Source: CAVQNQ01 sp963714205 (GTDB lineage Bacteria > Acidobacteriota > Terriglobia > Bryobacterales > Bryobacteraceae). Taken from it: a stretch of 64,000 nucleotides of DNA. The stretch is taken from NCBI GenBank assembly GCA_963714205.1, contig CAVQNQ010000003.1, positions 186,001 through 250,000 on the forward strand, written 5' to 3'. Each line of letters opens with the position of its first letter. Position 1 is the first letter of the stretch. The notes under the pieces are model-generated. The model searched no databases and had not been told where the DNA came from. It saw only the letters and a list, made by a program, of their open reading frames with translations. This document shows positions 48,421 through 57,509 of the stretch, piece by piece. Both the position numbers and the translations under genes were made by a program.

Positions 48421-49218
48421 ATGCTCCGGTACGTGCAGCTCCGGCTGGCGACGTGGGTGGTGTCCTTGTGGGCCGTGCTGGTCGTGTCCCTGGCGCCGCT
48501 GGCGGCGCAGGACGGCGCTAAGGTTGTCGAGCTGAGCGGGCAGGTATCGGTGCTGCATGACAGCACTCCGGTAGCGCTGTTCGTGGGCAACGTGGTCTCG
48601 CCCAAGCAGATCATTATCACCGGACCGGATGGCTACGCCAAATTCCAGATCGCCGACGGCAGCACCTTCGAGGTCTTCCCCAAGGCGCGCGTCACGTTCC
48701 GCGCAAGCTTTAGCTGGACGGAACTGGTAGAGGTCTGGCTCGGCCGCATCCGCGTGCAGGTCGAGCACCGCAACGGGCCGAACTACAAGAGCGTGGCCAG
48801 TCCCACGGCCCTCATCTCGGTGCGCGGCACGATTTTCGATGTGGTGGTGGAGGATGAGGACGATACCACGCTGGTGAGCGTGGAAGAGGGCTTGGTGGAT
48901 GTGCAGCACCTGCTGCAAGCCGGGTCGGCCGTGCGCCTGCATCCGGGCGAATCGATCCGCGTCTTCCGCGACCAGCCTCTGGCGCGCGCGGTGGATAAGA
49001 CGCCCGCCATACGCGCGATGCTCAATGCCGCCCGTGAAGCCGTGTACGATGTGATGCTGCGCCGCCAGCCGGGCGGCATGGGCGGGACGCTGCCCGGCGG
49101 CACGACCACCAGCACCAGCGGCGACAAGCCCAAGCCTGGAACCGGCACCGGAACGAGCGCGCCCGGCGCGCCCGGAGCTCCCAGTGCTCCCGGTCCACCT
49201 CCGGGCGGCGGCAGCTAG
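48421..49218 (+). CDS. FecR-domain secreted protein
   Basis: A 265-residue protein from the ATG at 48421, which has AAAGG five bases upstream; an in-frame ATG at 48397 is less well placed. It has a signal anchor or signal peptide (about 8-30), a FecR-type domain (about 35-190, with LSGQVSVLHDSTPVALFVGNVV in two blocks, ADGSTFEVFPKARVTF and TALISVRGTIFDVVV), and a low-complexity Gly/Pro/Thr/Ser C-terminal tail of about 50 residues. FecR domains in this setting sense or bind polymers in the periplasm; without an anti-sigma partner the role is unknown. Two more forward genes follow closely. Confidence 0.83.
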   Translation: MLRYVQLRLATWVVSLWAVLVVSLAPLAAQDGAKVVELSGQVSVLHDSTPVALFVGNVVSPKQIIITGPDGYAKFQIADGSTFEVFPKARVTFRASFSWTELVEVWLGRIRVQVEHRNGPNYKSVASPTALISVRGTIFDVVVEDEDDTTLVSVEEGLVDVQHLLQAGSAVRLHPGESIRVFRDQPLARAVDKTPAIRAMLNAAREAVYDVMLRRQPGGMGGTLPGGTTTSTSGDKPKPGTGTGTSAPGAPGAPSAPGPPPGGGS

Positions 49219-49264
49219 CCACGCGGCTCGCCGGCACTCTCCACGTGATAGATTGGAAAGGAAC

Positions 49265-49852
49265 ATGCGTCCTGGCTTGGGAGGAGTTCTGCTATTGGTC
49301 TGTGCCGCGACGGTACGGCCGCAATCGCCCGCGCCGCCGGCCGCTTCGGGGTCCCCGGCTGGCGTCGAAACCGACTGGGATATCGGCGCCGTGCTGGGGG
49401 AAATGAGCGCGCACGCCTCCCGCCTGGGGCCGATGCTGGACAAAATCGACGTGAAATCCTGGATCGAGAAGGGCGCGCCGGACACCTACCAGGCTCAGTG
49501 GCAATCGAGCAAAGACCAAGCCAGGGCCATAGCCGATGGCGCCAAGGCTCTGTCTCAAAACCCCGAGCGGCTTTCGGGCGGGCTCGAGCTGTTTTTCCGG
49601 ATCGAAGGGCTGGATGCCATGCTGGGGTCCCTCGAAGAGGGGATCCGCAAGTATCAGACTCCGGCCCTGGCCCAGGAGTTGGCCGGCCTGGAGGCGGAAG
49701 ACGGCGTCAATCGCGGCCGCCTCGAGCGCTACATCGTCGATCTGGCCGCCCAGCGCGAACAGGAATATAACGTGATGGATCGCGAAGCGCAGCGGTGCCG
49801 GGGCATGGTGCTTTCGGCCCAGCCGATGAAGACTTCGGGAAAGAAGAAATAG
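49265..49852 (+). CDS. Secreted hypothetical protein
   Basis: A 195-residue protein with a signal peptide (about 1-20) and a short Pro/Ala-rich linker (about 21-35). The rest is a largely helical domain with many Glu, Gln and Leu residues (DWDIGAVLGEMSAHASRLGPML, seen in two halves) ending in a Lys-rich tail. GGAAAGGA-like GGAAAGGA lies just upstream of the ATG at 49265. I do not recognise the family. It lies between a FecR protein and a small Cys-rich protein on the same strand and may be co-expressed with them. Confidence 0.65.
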   Translation: MRPGLGGVLLLVCAATVRPQSPAPPAASGSPAGVETDWDIGAVLGEMSAHASRLGPMLDKIDVKSWIEKGAPDTYQAQWQSSKDQARAIADGAKALSQNPERLSGGLELFFRIEGLDAMLGSLEEGIRKYQTPALAQELAGLEAEDGVNRGRLERYIVDLAAQREQEYNVMDREAQRCRGMVLSAQPMKTSGKKK

Positions 49853-49861
49853 GCTTCCGGT

Positions 49862-50170
49862 ATGCCATTCCTGTGCAGCATTTGCGGAGAGGAATCCACG
49901 CGGATCTGCGTGCGATGCACCAAGGACACGTGCGGCAACCATCTTTGCGAGAAGTGCCTGCGCTGCAGCGATTGCTGCGAATGCCAGTTGGCTCTGGATG
50001 AGGTGGTGCACGGCGCCCCGCCCGGCTCGGCCCGCGCGGCGCTGAGCGCGGTCGTGGGAAATCCGGGTCCCCTACCGGACCCCGATCCCGAGCCTGCCCC
50101 TGCCTACCCCGACCCCGACCCGGATCCCTTCCCGGAGGACGAGCCGGAACCCGGCCCGGTGGCGCCGTAG
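49862..50170 (+). CDS. Small Cys-rich protein with acidic Pro-Asp tail
   Basis: A 102-residue protein. The first 42 residues contain twelve Cys in CxxC and CxC pairs (CSIC, CVRC, CEKC, CSDCCEC) with one His, a pattern for two cross-braced zinc ions as in RING or B-box-like fingers. The last 40 residues are almost only Pro, Asp and Glu (runs of PD and PE). No signal peptide is present, so it should be cytoplasmic. The start is 9 bases after the preceding stop, with CCGGTATG rather than a good ribosome site. Family unknown. Confidence 0.6.
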   Translation: MPFLCSICGEESTRICVRCTKDTCGNHLCEKCLRCSDCCECQLALDEVVHGAPPGSARAALSAVVGNPGPLPDPDPEPAPAYPDPDPDPFPEDEPEPGPVAP

Positions 50171-50268
50171 TACGGCCCTTCGATGCGCTAGGCAACGGCA
50201 ATCAGCGCACGGAAATGTGGGTGTCTGCGTTCAAGCAATGGTCGTGGGGAAGACGGCAAGTCGCGGGG

Positions 50269-53200
50269 TTATCTGTCAGATTTCTCCGTCGCGCGACATC
50301 TCGGATAATTGGAACAACCCAGAAAGGCACCATAACGCCCCTTCTTCGGCACAAGCCGTCCATCACACCCGGGAGCCGAACACCGGCGCACGGCGCCCGC
50401 CGCTTTAGGCTGCGCGGGCATCTGATCAGCTTGAGGTGGCCTGCTAGCACTCTGCTGGGCTGCCCGCCGGTGTGAATCGATCTTCGCACCGCAGATGGAG
50501 CACTCAAAGTACAGGCCAAAGCGGCCATCGCGCAGTACCGTCGGGGCTTGACACGTGGCGCACGGTGGGTTCTCTGGGTCTGACGGTGTCCATTGCTGAT
50601 CGCGCCGTTGGTGCGGCAAGCTAATCAAGTCCGTCAACTGTCGGCACGCCGTTTCGCCGACGAGGCGCAGCATGGACTCGCTTGTATCCCGGTGGGATAG
50701 AATATTCAGCGAGCCGTGCCAAGCTACCCTCTGGTCGATGATGGCTACCTTTTCGTGCATTCGTCCTCGAAGGTCCACAGCTATGCTAAGGTTGCGCAGG
50801 TTGCCAATTGTCTCGTTCACCTCGTCCTCGGGCGCTCCCCCAAACTCAGCCCCCGGCTTCGTCACAATGCGAACCTGGACACCCCTTTGAAGGGCTGCTC
50901 GAAGATGATCCACCCATCGTGCTACGCCACGATTTGTGAGAAACGGTGAGAGCACGACAATAGATTTCTCGGCGGTTTCGAGATCGTGGGCGAAAGCAGG
51001 GTAGAACGTTGCCTCGTTGAACGCACCTAATCCGTCGTCTGCCAGCTCAATACTTGGTGGGGTGACCTTGTGAAGCCCGCCAATCCAGTCCTCGTCTCCA
51101 AAAGGCAGGATCGTGCCCATTTCAACTCGACTTCCGAAATCTTTGAAGAGTCGCAGAAGTCGAACCACCACGCTGCCGTTCGGAGCGCGGGATTCAAGAT
51201 ACCCAAAATTGGCGATAAGGATCACATGGTGCTTAGCCCGACTAATCGCCACGTTCAGCAGACGCGAACCATCATCTTCAGGGGAGACCCCCTTCATGAA
51301 TCGGCCTAGCATACACCCTGTTGAGTCGGTGAGATCAACGAGCATAGTCCGCTTCTCGTTTCCCTGAAATCGGTGAACGGTTGCCGCGACGACATCCTCC
51401 ACATCCGCATCCTTAAGGAGTGCCTGGATGAGGCGCGTTTGCGCCGAGTAGGGCGCTACGATGCCGACCGCTTCACCGTCGTCAAGGTAACCGGTCCCGC
51501 GGAGGTAAAGAACCATCTTCTTTATGAGCAGTGCATGGAGGAGGTTGTAGCGGGAGTACGTCCCCATTTTCGTTGCAGCCCACGGGTGAAGGGAGGCTGT
51601 GTCCACATAAAGAAGTTGGCCATGGCCGATCGGCATCTGCCTCGATTCAGGCTTATCCACGATGGAATCGGTTACGAGTGGGTGGTCGTCATAGAACAGC
51701 CTGTTGGTCACCTCGCAGATGTCACATCTCATTCGAAATTGGATCCGAAGAGCCGCCAAATAATGGGGAGCCGTGGCCACCTGCTGAGGGACACCAATCT
51801 TGCAAAACGCATCCTTCTTCAGCCAATCCGCAGCCAGCAGCTCGTCAGATAGGACGATAGGTGGAAGCTGACGAAAGTCTCCGGCAATCACCGCAGTCTG
51901 CTTGGCACGCCCAGCGGCGTAAAAGGACATCGGAAGCATTAGCATCGAGGCTTCGTCAATGATGACGACGTCAAATTGCCGCTCCACCTGACCCTTGAGG
52001 TAAGTTCTGTAGACAGTTGTTGCCAGCACCTGGCAGCGGTTTAGCACGTCCTGACGGACCTGTTCGATCTGCTTGTGCAGCTCGGCAGCTCGTCCTTCCA
52101 GCTCCTTGATCTGGATATCCACAGACAGAAGACGGGATCTGCATTGATCCAAAGGCGGCAGCCCGGCGACCTGCTCCGCGAGCACCAGACATTGGCCTTC
52201 CGCAGATTGGACTTTGGCCCGAGAAGCCTGGCACGTCAATTCCGCCGCCTGCTGAGCTTCGCCTGTTGCCCTGGAGAGCGCCTCCGTCTCGACTATTTGC
52301 CGCCGCAATCGTTCTGGACTTAGTCCGCTGAACAAGCGACGGACCGTCCCCATAGTGTCGGCACGCTTGAGGTCTTGCCTTAACCTGTCCAGGGCCTCCG
52401 CGTGTACCTTGGCCCGGTTATACAGGTCCCGAGCCCTTTCCCGTTGTCGGATCAGTGCATCCTGTTCGCGTAACAGTTCGGCCGCAGCTGCAGCCTTCAA
52501 ATTATGCCTACGGATAGCATCGCGAAGCTGCTGGGCCGCCTGAGACTGACGCGCAACTTCGGAGCGCGTCGCCAAGAGGTCGCGCTGAAGTGATTGCGAC
52601 AGCCGTTCCACTACCTTGTCGAGATTGACCTGGTCGCCGAACTTCTCTTTCAGCTCTGGCTTGAGGACCGGTCCGTGCCGCAGAACTGCTCCGGCGTGGA
52701 AGGCAGGTTCATTTTGCAGTTGTTCTGCCACCTTCTCCAGTGCGGTGTCTACAGCGATGTTCGTGTTTGAGACAAGCAGTACAGAGCGGCCCGCGAGGAA
52801 ATGCGCCTTGACGATTCGGGCCACCACTGTCGTTTTGCCTGTTCCGGGAGGCCCCCAAACGAACGCCGTGTCGCTGAGGAGGGACAGGCCGACAGCATCA
52901 ACCTGTTCCTGCTTGAGCGGAGTTGGGCCGTCAAGTACTGGCCTTGGCACATCGGCTTTTGTGGCCCTAATCGGTGAAGCGCCAATGACACGCAACGCTG
53001 CAACCATATTAAACGGGGCCTCTCCCGACCGCACTTGTCTCAGCCGATCCAGGAGCCTCTCAATTAGAAAGGAGTCATCGGCGATTACGCGGACGTGCGG
53101 CAGCCGCGGGCCCAGGTCCTCTTCCAAGGCCAGAACGACGACGCCCTCCCCGGCCGACACAACCGAACCGTCCACGTCGTGCTGCCCGAACTGGACCCTG

Positions 53201-53565
53201 ATCGGCGTATCATCGCGAAGGCGGACCTCCTCAAAACACGGAAACCGGTATAGAAAGCTATCGTTCGACATAGCGGCGAATACGCCGCCGGCCAGATCCA
53301 CGGACGTCGATCCGCCCTTCTTCTTTATCGCTGCAACTTCGAGGCCTAGCGCCTCGATCATGAGGTCGAGAGGCTGGCCGCTCCCCGACATTGGAGCCTG
53401 GTGAGGGCCGGTCCCGCTTATCGTCACGGGTGACTGCGTACCTGCGGCAAGGATGCGAAGCGGGGAGGTCACGCGCGCCCGTCCGGTACGCGCCGATCTC
53501 ATCAGAGACTCGTCTTCCGCGCGGAGCCGCGCGAGTTCAGCTCGGAGTTCTTCCTCAGTTGGCAC
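50269..53565 (-). CDS. SF1 helicase-PLD nuclease-zinc ribbon protein (Mokosh type II-like)
   Basis: A 1098-residue protein. It has a wedge/OB-like N-terminus (about 60-200). An Upf1-like (COG1112) superfamily 1 helicase follows, with Walker A GPPGTGKT (238-245), DEAS (537-540), GDFRQLPP (562-569), VHRFQGNEKR (730-739) and NVAISRAKHH (771-780). Between motifs I and II lies a 290-residue, mostly coiled-coil insert. A phospholipase-D-type domain (about 845-980) has one HKD motif (His937, Lys939, Asp944) and GSLN (951-954). Two zinc ribbons end it: Cys1002/1005/1022/1025 and Cys1062/1067/1084/1090 (GCSNYPRC, as in topoisomerase I). Helicase plus PLD in one chain is the architecture described for type II Mokosh anti-phage defence; the zinc ribbons are extra. 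The DNA is less GC-rich than its neighbours, suggesting transfer. Confidence 0.87.
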   Translation of the reverse strand: MPTEEELRAELARLRAEDESLMRSARTGRARVTSPLRILAAGTQSPVTISGTGPHQAPMSGSGQPLDLMIEALGLEVAAIKKKGGSTSVDLAGGVFAAMSNDSFLYRFPCFEEVRLRDDTPIRVQFGQHDVDGSVVSAGEGVVVLALEEDLGPRLPHVRVIADDSFLIERLLDRLRQVRSGEAPFNMVAALRVIGASPIRATKADVPRPVLDGPTPLKQEQVDAVGLSLLSDTAFVWGPPGTGKTTVVARIVKAHFLAGRSVLLVSNTNIAVDTALEKVAEQLQNEPAFHAGAVLRHGPVLKPELKEKFGDQVNLDKVVERLSQSLQRDLLATRSEVARQSQAAQQLRDAIRRHNLKAAAAAELLREQDALIRQRERARDLYNRAKVHAEALDRLRQDLKRADTMGTVRRLFSGLSPERLRRQIVETEALSRATGEAQQAAELTCQASRAKVQSAEGQCLVLAEQVAGLPPLDQCRSRLLSVDIQIKELEGRAAELHKQIEQVRQDVLNRCQVLATTVYRTYLKGQVERQFDVVIIDEASMLMLPMSFYAAGRAKQTAVIAGDFRQLPPIVLSDELLAADWLKKDAFCKIGVPQQVATAPHYLAALRIQFRMRCDICEVTNRLFYDDHPLVTDSIVDKPESRQMPIGHGQLLYVDTASLHPWAATKMGTYSRYNLLHALLIKKMVLYLRGTGYLDDGEAVGIVAPYSAQTRLIQALLKDADVEDVVAATVHRFQGNEKRTMLVDLTDSTGCMLGRFMKGVSPEDDGSRLLNVAISRAKHHVILIANFGYLESRAPNGSVVVRLLRLFKDFGSRVEMGTILPFGDEDWIGGLHKVTPPSIELADDGLGAFNEATFYPAFAHDLETAEKSIVVLSPFLTNRGVARWVDHLRAALQRGVQVRIVTKPGAEFGGAPEDEVNETIGNLRNLSIAVDLRGRMHEKVAIIDQRVAWHGSLNILSHRDTSESMLRLVGETACRQLTDLISLPHQRRDQQWTPSDPENPPCATCQAPTVLRDGRFGLYFECSICGAKIDSHRRAAQQSASRPPQADQMPAQPKAAGAVRRCSAPGCDGRLVPKKGRYGAFLGCSNYPRCRATEKSDR

Positions 53566-53686
53566 GATCAGACTCCAAGATTAGCGCATCGGCTGTGGGC
53601 TTACCGGAAAACTGGCCGCGCCCTCATCCCGCACGCGCTCCCGTTGCCAATGAGCGCAAACTGTATGGGATGGTCGGGGCGTCGCG

Positions 53687-55658
53687 CTACTGGAAGAGTA
53701 CCGTCGCCTCCCGGTACCACGTCTGGCCGCTATCGTCCTGGCCCCAGAACTCGAAATACTGCGTGCCGGGCACGAATGCGCCGGCCCCTGAGAGCGGCGC
53801 TGCGAGCGAGCCGTTGGCCGGGAGGTAATTCGTTCCGAACCAGCTCGCGATGGCCGAAGAATAATCCACGCCGTTTATCTTCAGCGCGGTGATGCGCGTG
53901 CCCGCGCCGCCCGATTCCGTCATGCCGATGGTGAAGCTCCATTGGCCGCCGGATTGGTATACGGGGTTCGGCGAAATCGCGACGCCCACGTTGGATTGAA
54001 TGCTCTGCGCCTGGACCGTTACGTCGATAAACTGCGGCGGAGCCGCTCCGGAGAGGATCGTGACGGTGCTGTCGTATTCGCCCGGCTGGGTGAACTGCGA
54101 GGCATCCACCGACACCGTCACCGTCGCGGGGGCATTCGCGGATAACGTGCCGGTGGGGCTGGGGAGGAGAATCCAAGGCGCATCGGCGCGCAGCTTGTAA
54201 GCGGCCTGATCCGCGGAGTCGGTGGTCAGTTGCACGGTCTGGGACGGCGCCGCGGCGTGGTTCGTGACGGCGAAGCTCAGGCTCGAAGTGGAGGGCAGCA
54301 CCGCGGCGGAGGGCAGGTCTTCCAGATAGTCCTTCAGCGGCGTGTAAGCGTTCGAAAACCGGTAATACCCGTCGATGCTCGGATTGATCTGGCAGGCCGA
54401 GAGCGTGGGAGAGGCCGGGCCGTACGTCAGGCTTCCCACAATCACGCCGGGCGAGGAGAATAGCGGCGAACCGGAGGAGCCGGGCTCGGTGCGGCCCTCG
54501 TCCCAGAGGATCTGCAAGTACAGATTGCCCGGCGCGGTGTTGCCCTCCACGTCCACGGTTTCATCCGCGACCCGCTCCCCGAACGAGATGCGCTTCCACG
54601 AGACCCACCGGATGATGAATTCCCGTTAGCGCCGTGCCGAGCGGCGGGTCGGCGGTGTCCCATCCGGTGAACGTGACGCCGCCCGGAACGTCCTGCAGCA
54701 GGACCAGGCTGTAATCGCCCTGCTCGATGGTGCCCCAGTCGATCAGGTGCGCTCCCGGAGTCGATTGCGTGCTGCTGCTCAGGTCCGGAGGCGGCCCGCC
54801 GCAAGACCTAGTCTGGTACGTCCAGAAGGTCTCGAGCGTGCGGGCGGCGGCTTCATTGTTGATGCAGTGGCCGGCCGTGAGCAGGTAGGGTTTGAAGCTG
54901 TCGTCGCGGGTCGAGATCGCCGACCCCGAGCACAAATACTCGCCGCCGGCGTCTTCAAAATCCAGGCGGGCCACCATGCTCATGGCGGGTATCCAATCGG
55001 GATAGCAATTGGGATCCAGATGGCAATAGTCGGCGGTGTCCGGGGTGCTGTCATCCTGCGACGAAGCGCGTGGAACGCGCACGGCACGATGCGCGATGGT
55101 GAGAATCTCAAATGGCGGTATCGGTTCCGCGGCGGCTTGCGGCGCGGGTTCGTACTCGAGGATCGGCGCTTCCGAGAAGATCGTGGCGCTCCAGAAGCGG
55201 CCGTTGCCGAAGATGCCGCGGCCGGTGTACGGCCCGGCAAAATGCAAGCCGTCGTGCAGCCAGACTCTGCCGCCGCCCACGTCGAAATGGCGGAACTCGA
55301 GGCGCACTCCCTGCGCGCCCGGAGAACGGATCGCCATGCGCCAGACGCGCGTGCCATCGGTGGTGGTTTCCCATGCGCCAGTCGAGAGAGCCGCCGGCGG
55401 CAATTCCCTATGGATGCCGATTCGCAGCCGGGTGCCCGGCACGGACAGACGCTCGGCCTCCGAGGCGCTTAGTGGCGCTAAAGCGAACTCGCGCGGCCTG
55501 CTTAGTCCGAGCCGGATCCCCGGCGGGCGTGCCTCGACGCGTGAGGCACGTTCCGTACCGGCATAGTAGGCAGGCTCCTTCCGGGCTGCCGGCTGGGCAC
55601 CGGCGGCGACCACAAAGAGACCTGCCGCGAACGCCGGCAGAGCGAAAGAACGCAGCAT
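53687..55658 (-). pseudogene. Lysyl-endopeptidase-like serine protease, split by a frameshift
   Basis: The first part (55658 to about 54600) has a signal peptide, a long propeptide-like region and a trypsin-fold domain with LTAGHCIN (catalytic His), DYSLVLL (Asp) and TGIHHPVG. The frame then ends in nonsense after about 12 residues. The second part (about 54598 to 53687) in another frame continues WKRISFGERVADE, then GRTEPGSSGSPLF, which carries the catalytic Ser, and a BACON-like domain. In lysyl endopeptidases HHP-x-G-x is followed directly by x-K-R-I-S, and here 10 bases instead of 9 lie between the two parts (54599-54608), so one extra base breaks the gene. Either a real mutation or a sequence error; intact, it would be a secreted protease of about 650 residues. 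Confidence 0.83.
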
Positions 55659-55743
55659 GTAACCCGAATTTAAGGCGTCCGCCGCAGGGCCGCAAGATTA
55701 GATTTGGAGTATAGTACGCCGCTAACAAACGATAGGCAAAGTA

Positions 55744-56568
55744 CTATTCCCCGTAGCTGATCTCCGTCTGCCGCGCGGAGACGGCCGCATACACCAAGAG
55801 GATGGCGGCCACCGCGAGCAGCCCCGGAACGGCCAGCCAGGCGGGCGCGGGATCGGTCTCGATGACCATCACGGAAAAAGGCGGCGGCGCCGGAACCTCC
55901 ACGGGGAGAAGGCTCTTCAAATAAAAGATCACGCTGATCTTCTTGAGTAGCGCGGGCAGGAACGGGTTGAGCCCTTCCCAGACCCACACCGCCGCCGTCG
56001 GGATCAGGGGGTTGCGGAAAAGCAGCCCGCACAGCAAAAAGACCGCTCCATATCCGATGCAGGCCAGGGCCGCCGCCAGCGCATAGGCGCCCAATTGCAC
56101 GCCGCCCGGCCCGTGCCGCACATACTCGCTCCAGGCGGGCCCGAAGTGGCGGCCAATCAGCAGGAAAGAAAGCACCGTGCTGCCCACAAACAGCACCAGC
56201 GCCACGGCCAATCCCGCTGCGTATTTGCCCGCCACCAGCACTTCCCGCCGGATGGGCGCGAGCAGGTAATAGTGCAATGTCTTCGCCAGCATCTCCCCGC
56301 GGAACAGGTTCGAAAAGATGCCCATGCAGCCGAAAAAGATGGAGCCGCGCAAGAAGAAGAACAGAAACGCGCCCGCGAAGATCACGCTGTCCTCGCCGAT
56401 GCTATGGTGGGCCGAGCGGCGCCCCACCTCGGTGAGCCAGTGCGCCAGCATCAGGAGCACCGGCGCAGCCGCCAGCATATAGATCCACCAGCCGCGCCGC
56501 GAAAAGGCAGTCTTCTTCAGCTCGAGCCGGAGCACGCCGCCCAGTTGCCGCATCCACACCGGGTTCAT
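55744..56568 (-). CDS. ABC transporter permease (second pair)
   Basis: A 274-residue membrane protein with about six helices (near 28-48, 60-85, 110-135, 150-175, 180-200 and 240-262). An ABC-2-type region with LRGEMLAKTLHYYLLAPIRREVL-like coupling-helix sequence lies near 88-112. It pairs with the ATPase encoded just upstream (ATGA overlap). The last gene of the operon that starts with the ECF sigma factor. Substrate unknown. Confidence 0.8.
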   Translation of the reverse strand: MNPVWMRQLGGVLRLELKKTAFSRRGWWIYMLAAAPVLLMLAHWLTEVGRRSAHHSIGEDSVIFAGAFLFFFLRGSIFFGCMGIFSNLFRGEMLAKTLHYYLLAPIRREVLVAGKYAAGLAVALVLFVGSTVLSFLLIGRHFGPAWSEYVRHGPGGVQLGAYALAAALACIGYGAVFLLCGLLFRNPLIPTAAVWVWEGLNPFLPALLKKISVIFYLKSLLPVEVPAPPPFSVMVIETDPAPAWLAVPGLLAVAAILLVYAAVSARQTEISYGE

Positions 56569-57509
56569 ACCGTGCCTCCCTCGCCGCCGATCAAATACTG
56601 GTATACGGAGTTCACGTCGTCATCCGCGGGAGCCACCGATTCCACCCGCAGACCGGATTCGAGAATCGCGTGGTTCAGCAGCAGGTAGAAGCTGTCGGCA
56701 TCGCGCGTGCGCAGCAGCAGGCCCTGCCCATCGGGATTGAGCTTGGCCTCCACCACGTAGTCCTGCTGGAGCAGGCGCGCCGCCAGTACGCGGGGCCGGT
56801 CGCAGCGCACGTGGATCTGCATGGGCTGCTCCTTCACCTCGTTGCGCACGCCCTGGATCTGGCCTTCCGCCACCACGTAGCCATGGCTCAAGAGAATCAC
56901 CTGGTCGGAGATGCGATCGACTTCATGCAGGATGTGGCTGGAGACGATCACGTGGCGGCCCTCGGCGCCCCACTGCTGGAACAGCGCGATGGCCTCGGCG
57001 CGCGCCATGGGGTCGAGGCCGTTGAGCGGTTCGTCGAGCACCACTACTTGGGGATCGTGCGCGATGGCCTGGGCCAGCTTGATGCGCTGCCGCATCCCTT
57101 TGCTGTAGGCCGCCACCGGGCGTTTGGCGGCTTCCGCCAGGCCGACCAGGCGCAGCGCGGAATCCGTGCGTTGATTGCACTCATCGTCGCTCATGCCATG
57201 CAGGCGCAGGAAGGAATACAGAAACTGATATCCGGTGAGCCCCTTGGGAAAGGCATCGAACTGCGTGCAGTAGCCCAGGATGCGGCAGAGCCGCTCGGGA
57301 TGATCGGGCGCGATGCCCAGCACGCGGATCTCGCCCTGTGTCGGCCGGATCAGGCCGCTCATTAAATTCATGAGCGTGGTCTTGCCCGATCCGTTGGGTC
57401 CCACCAGGCTGGTGATGCCGGGCGGGATCGTCAGGCTCACCTTGTTGATGCCCAGCACCTCCCCGTAGAAGCGCGAGACAGAATTGAAGACGATGGCAGT
57501 CTCGCTCAC
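56565..57509 (-). CDS. ABC transporter ATP-binding protein (second pair)
   Basis: A 314-residue protein. Walker A GPNGSGKTT (about 37-45), ABC signature YSKGMRQRIKLAQ (about 137), Walker B VVVLDEPLNGLDP (about 156), and the His switch in VIVSSHILHEVD. A C-terminal extension of about 90 residues is typical of CcmA/NatA-like ATPases of the ABC-2 class. The GTG start overlaps the preceding permease stop (GTGA), and the stop overlaps the next permease start (ATGA). Confidence 0.9.
   Translation of the reverse strand: MSETAIVFNSVSRFYGEVLGINKVSLTIPPGITSLVGPNGSGKTTLMNLMSGLIRPTQGEIRVLGIAPDHPERLCRILGYCTQFDAFPKGLTGYQFLYSFLRLHGMSDDECNQRTDSALRLVGLAEAAKRPVAAYSKGMRQRIKLAQAIAHDPQVVVLDEPLNGLDPMARAEAIALFQQWGAEGRHVIVSSHILHEVDRISDQVILLSHGYVVAEGQIQGVRNEVKEQPMQIHVRCDRPRVLAARLLQQDYVVEAKLNPDGQGLLLRTRDADSFYLLLNHAILESGLRVESVAPADDDVNSVYQYLIGGEGGTV

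Noticed and set aside
50080..50150. C-rich repeat near 50080-50150, considered as a simple-sequence DNA repeat
   Set aside because: It is explained by the Pro-Asp/Glu codons of the small Cys-rich protein.
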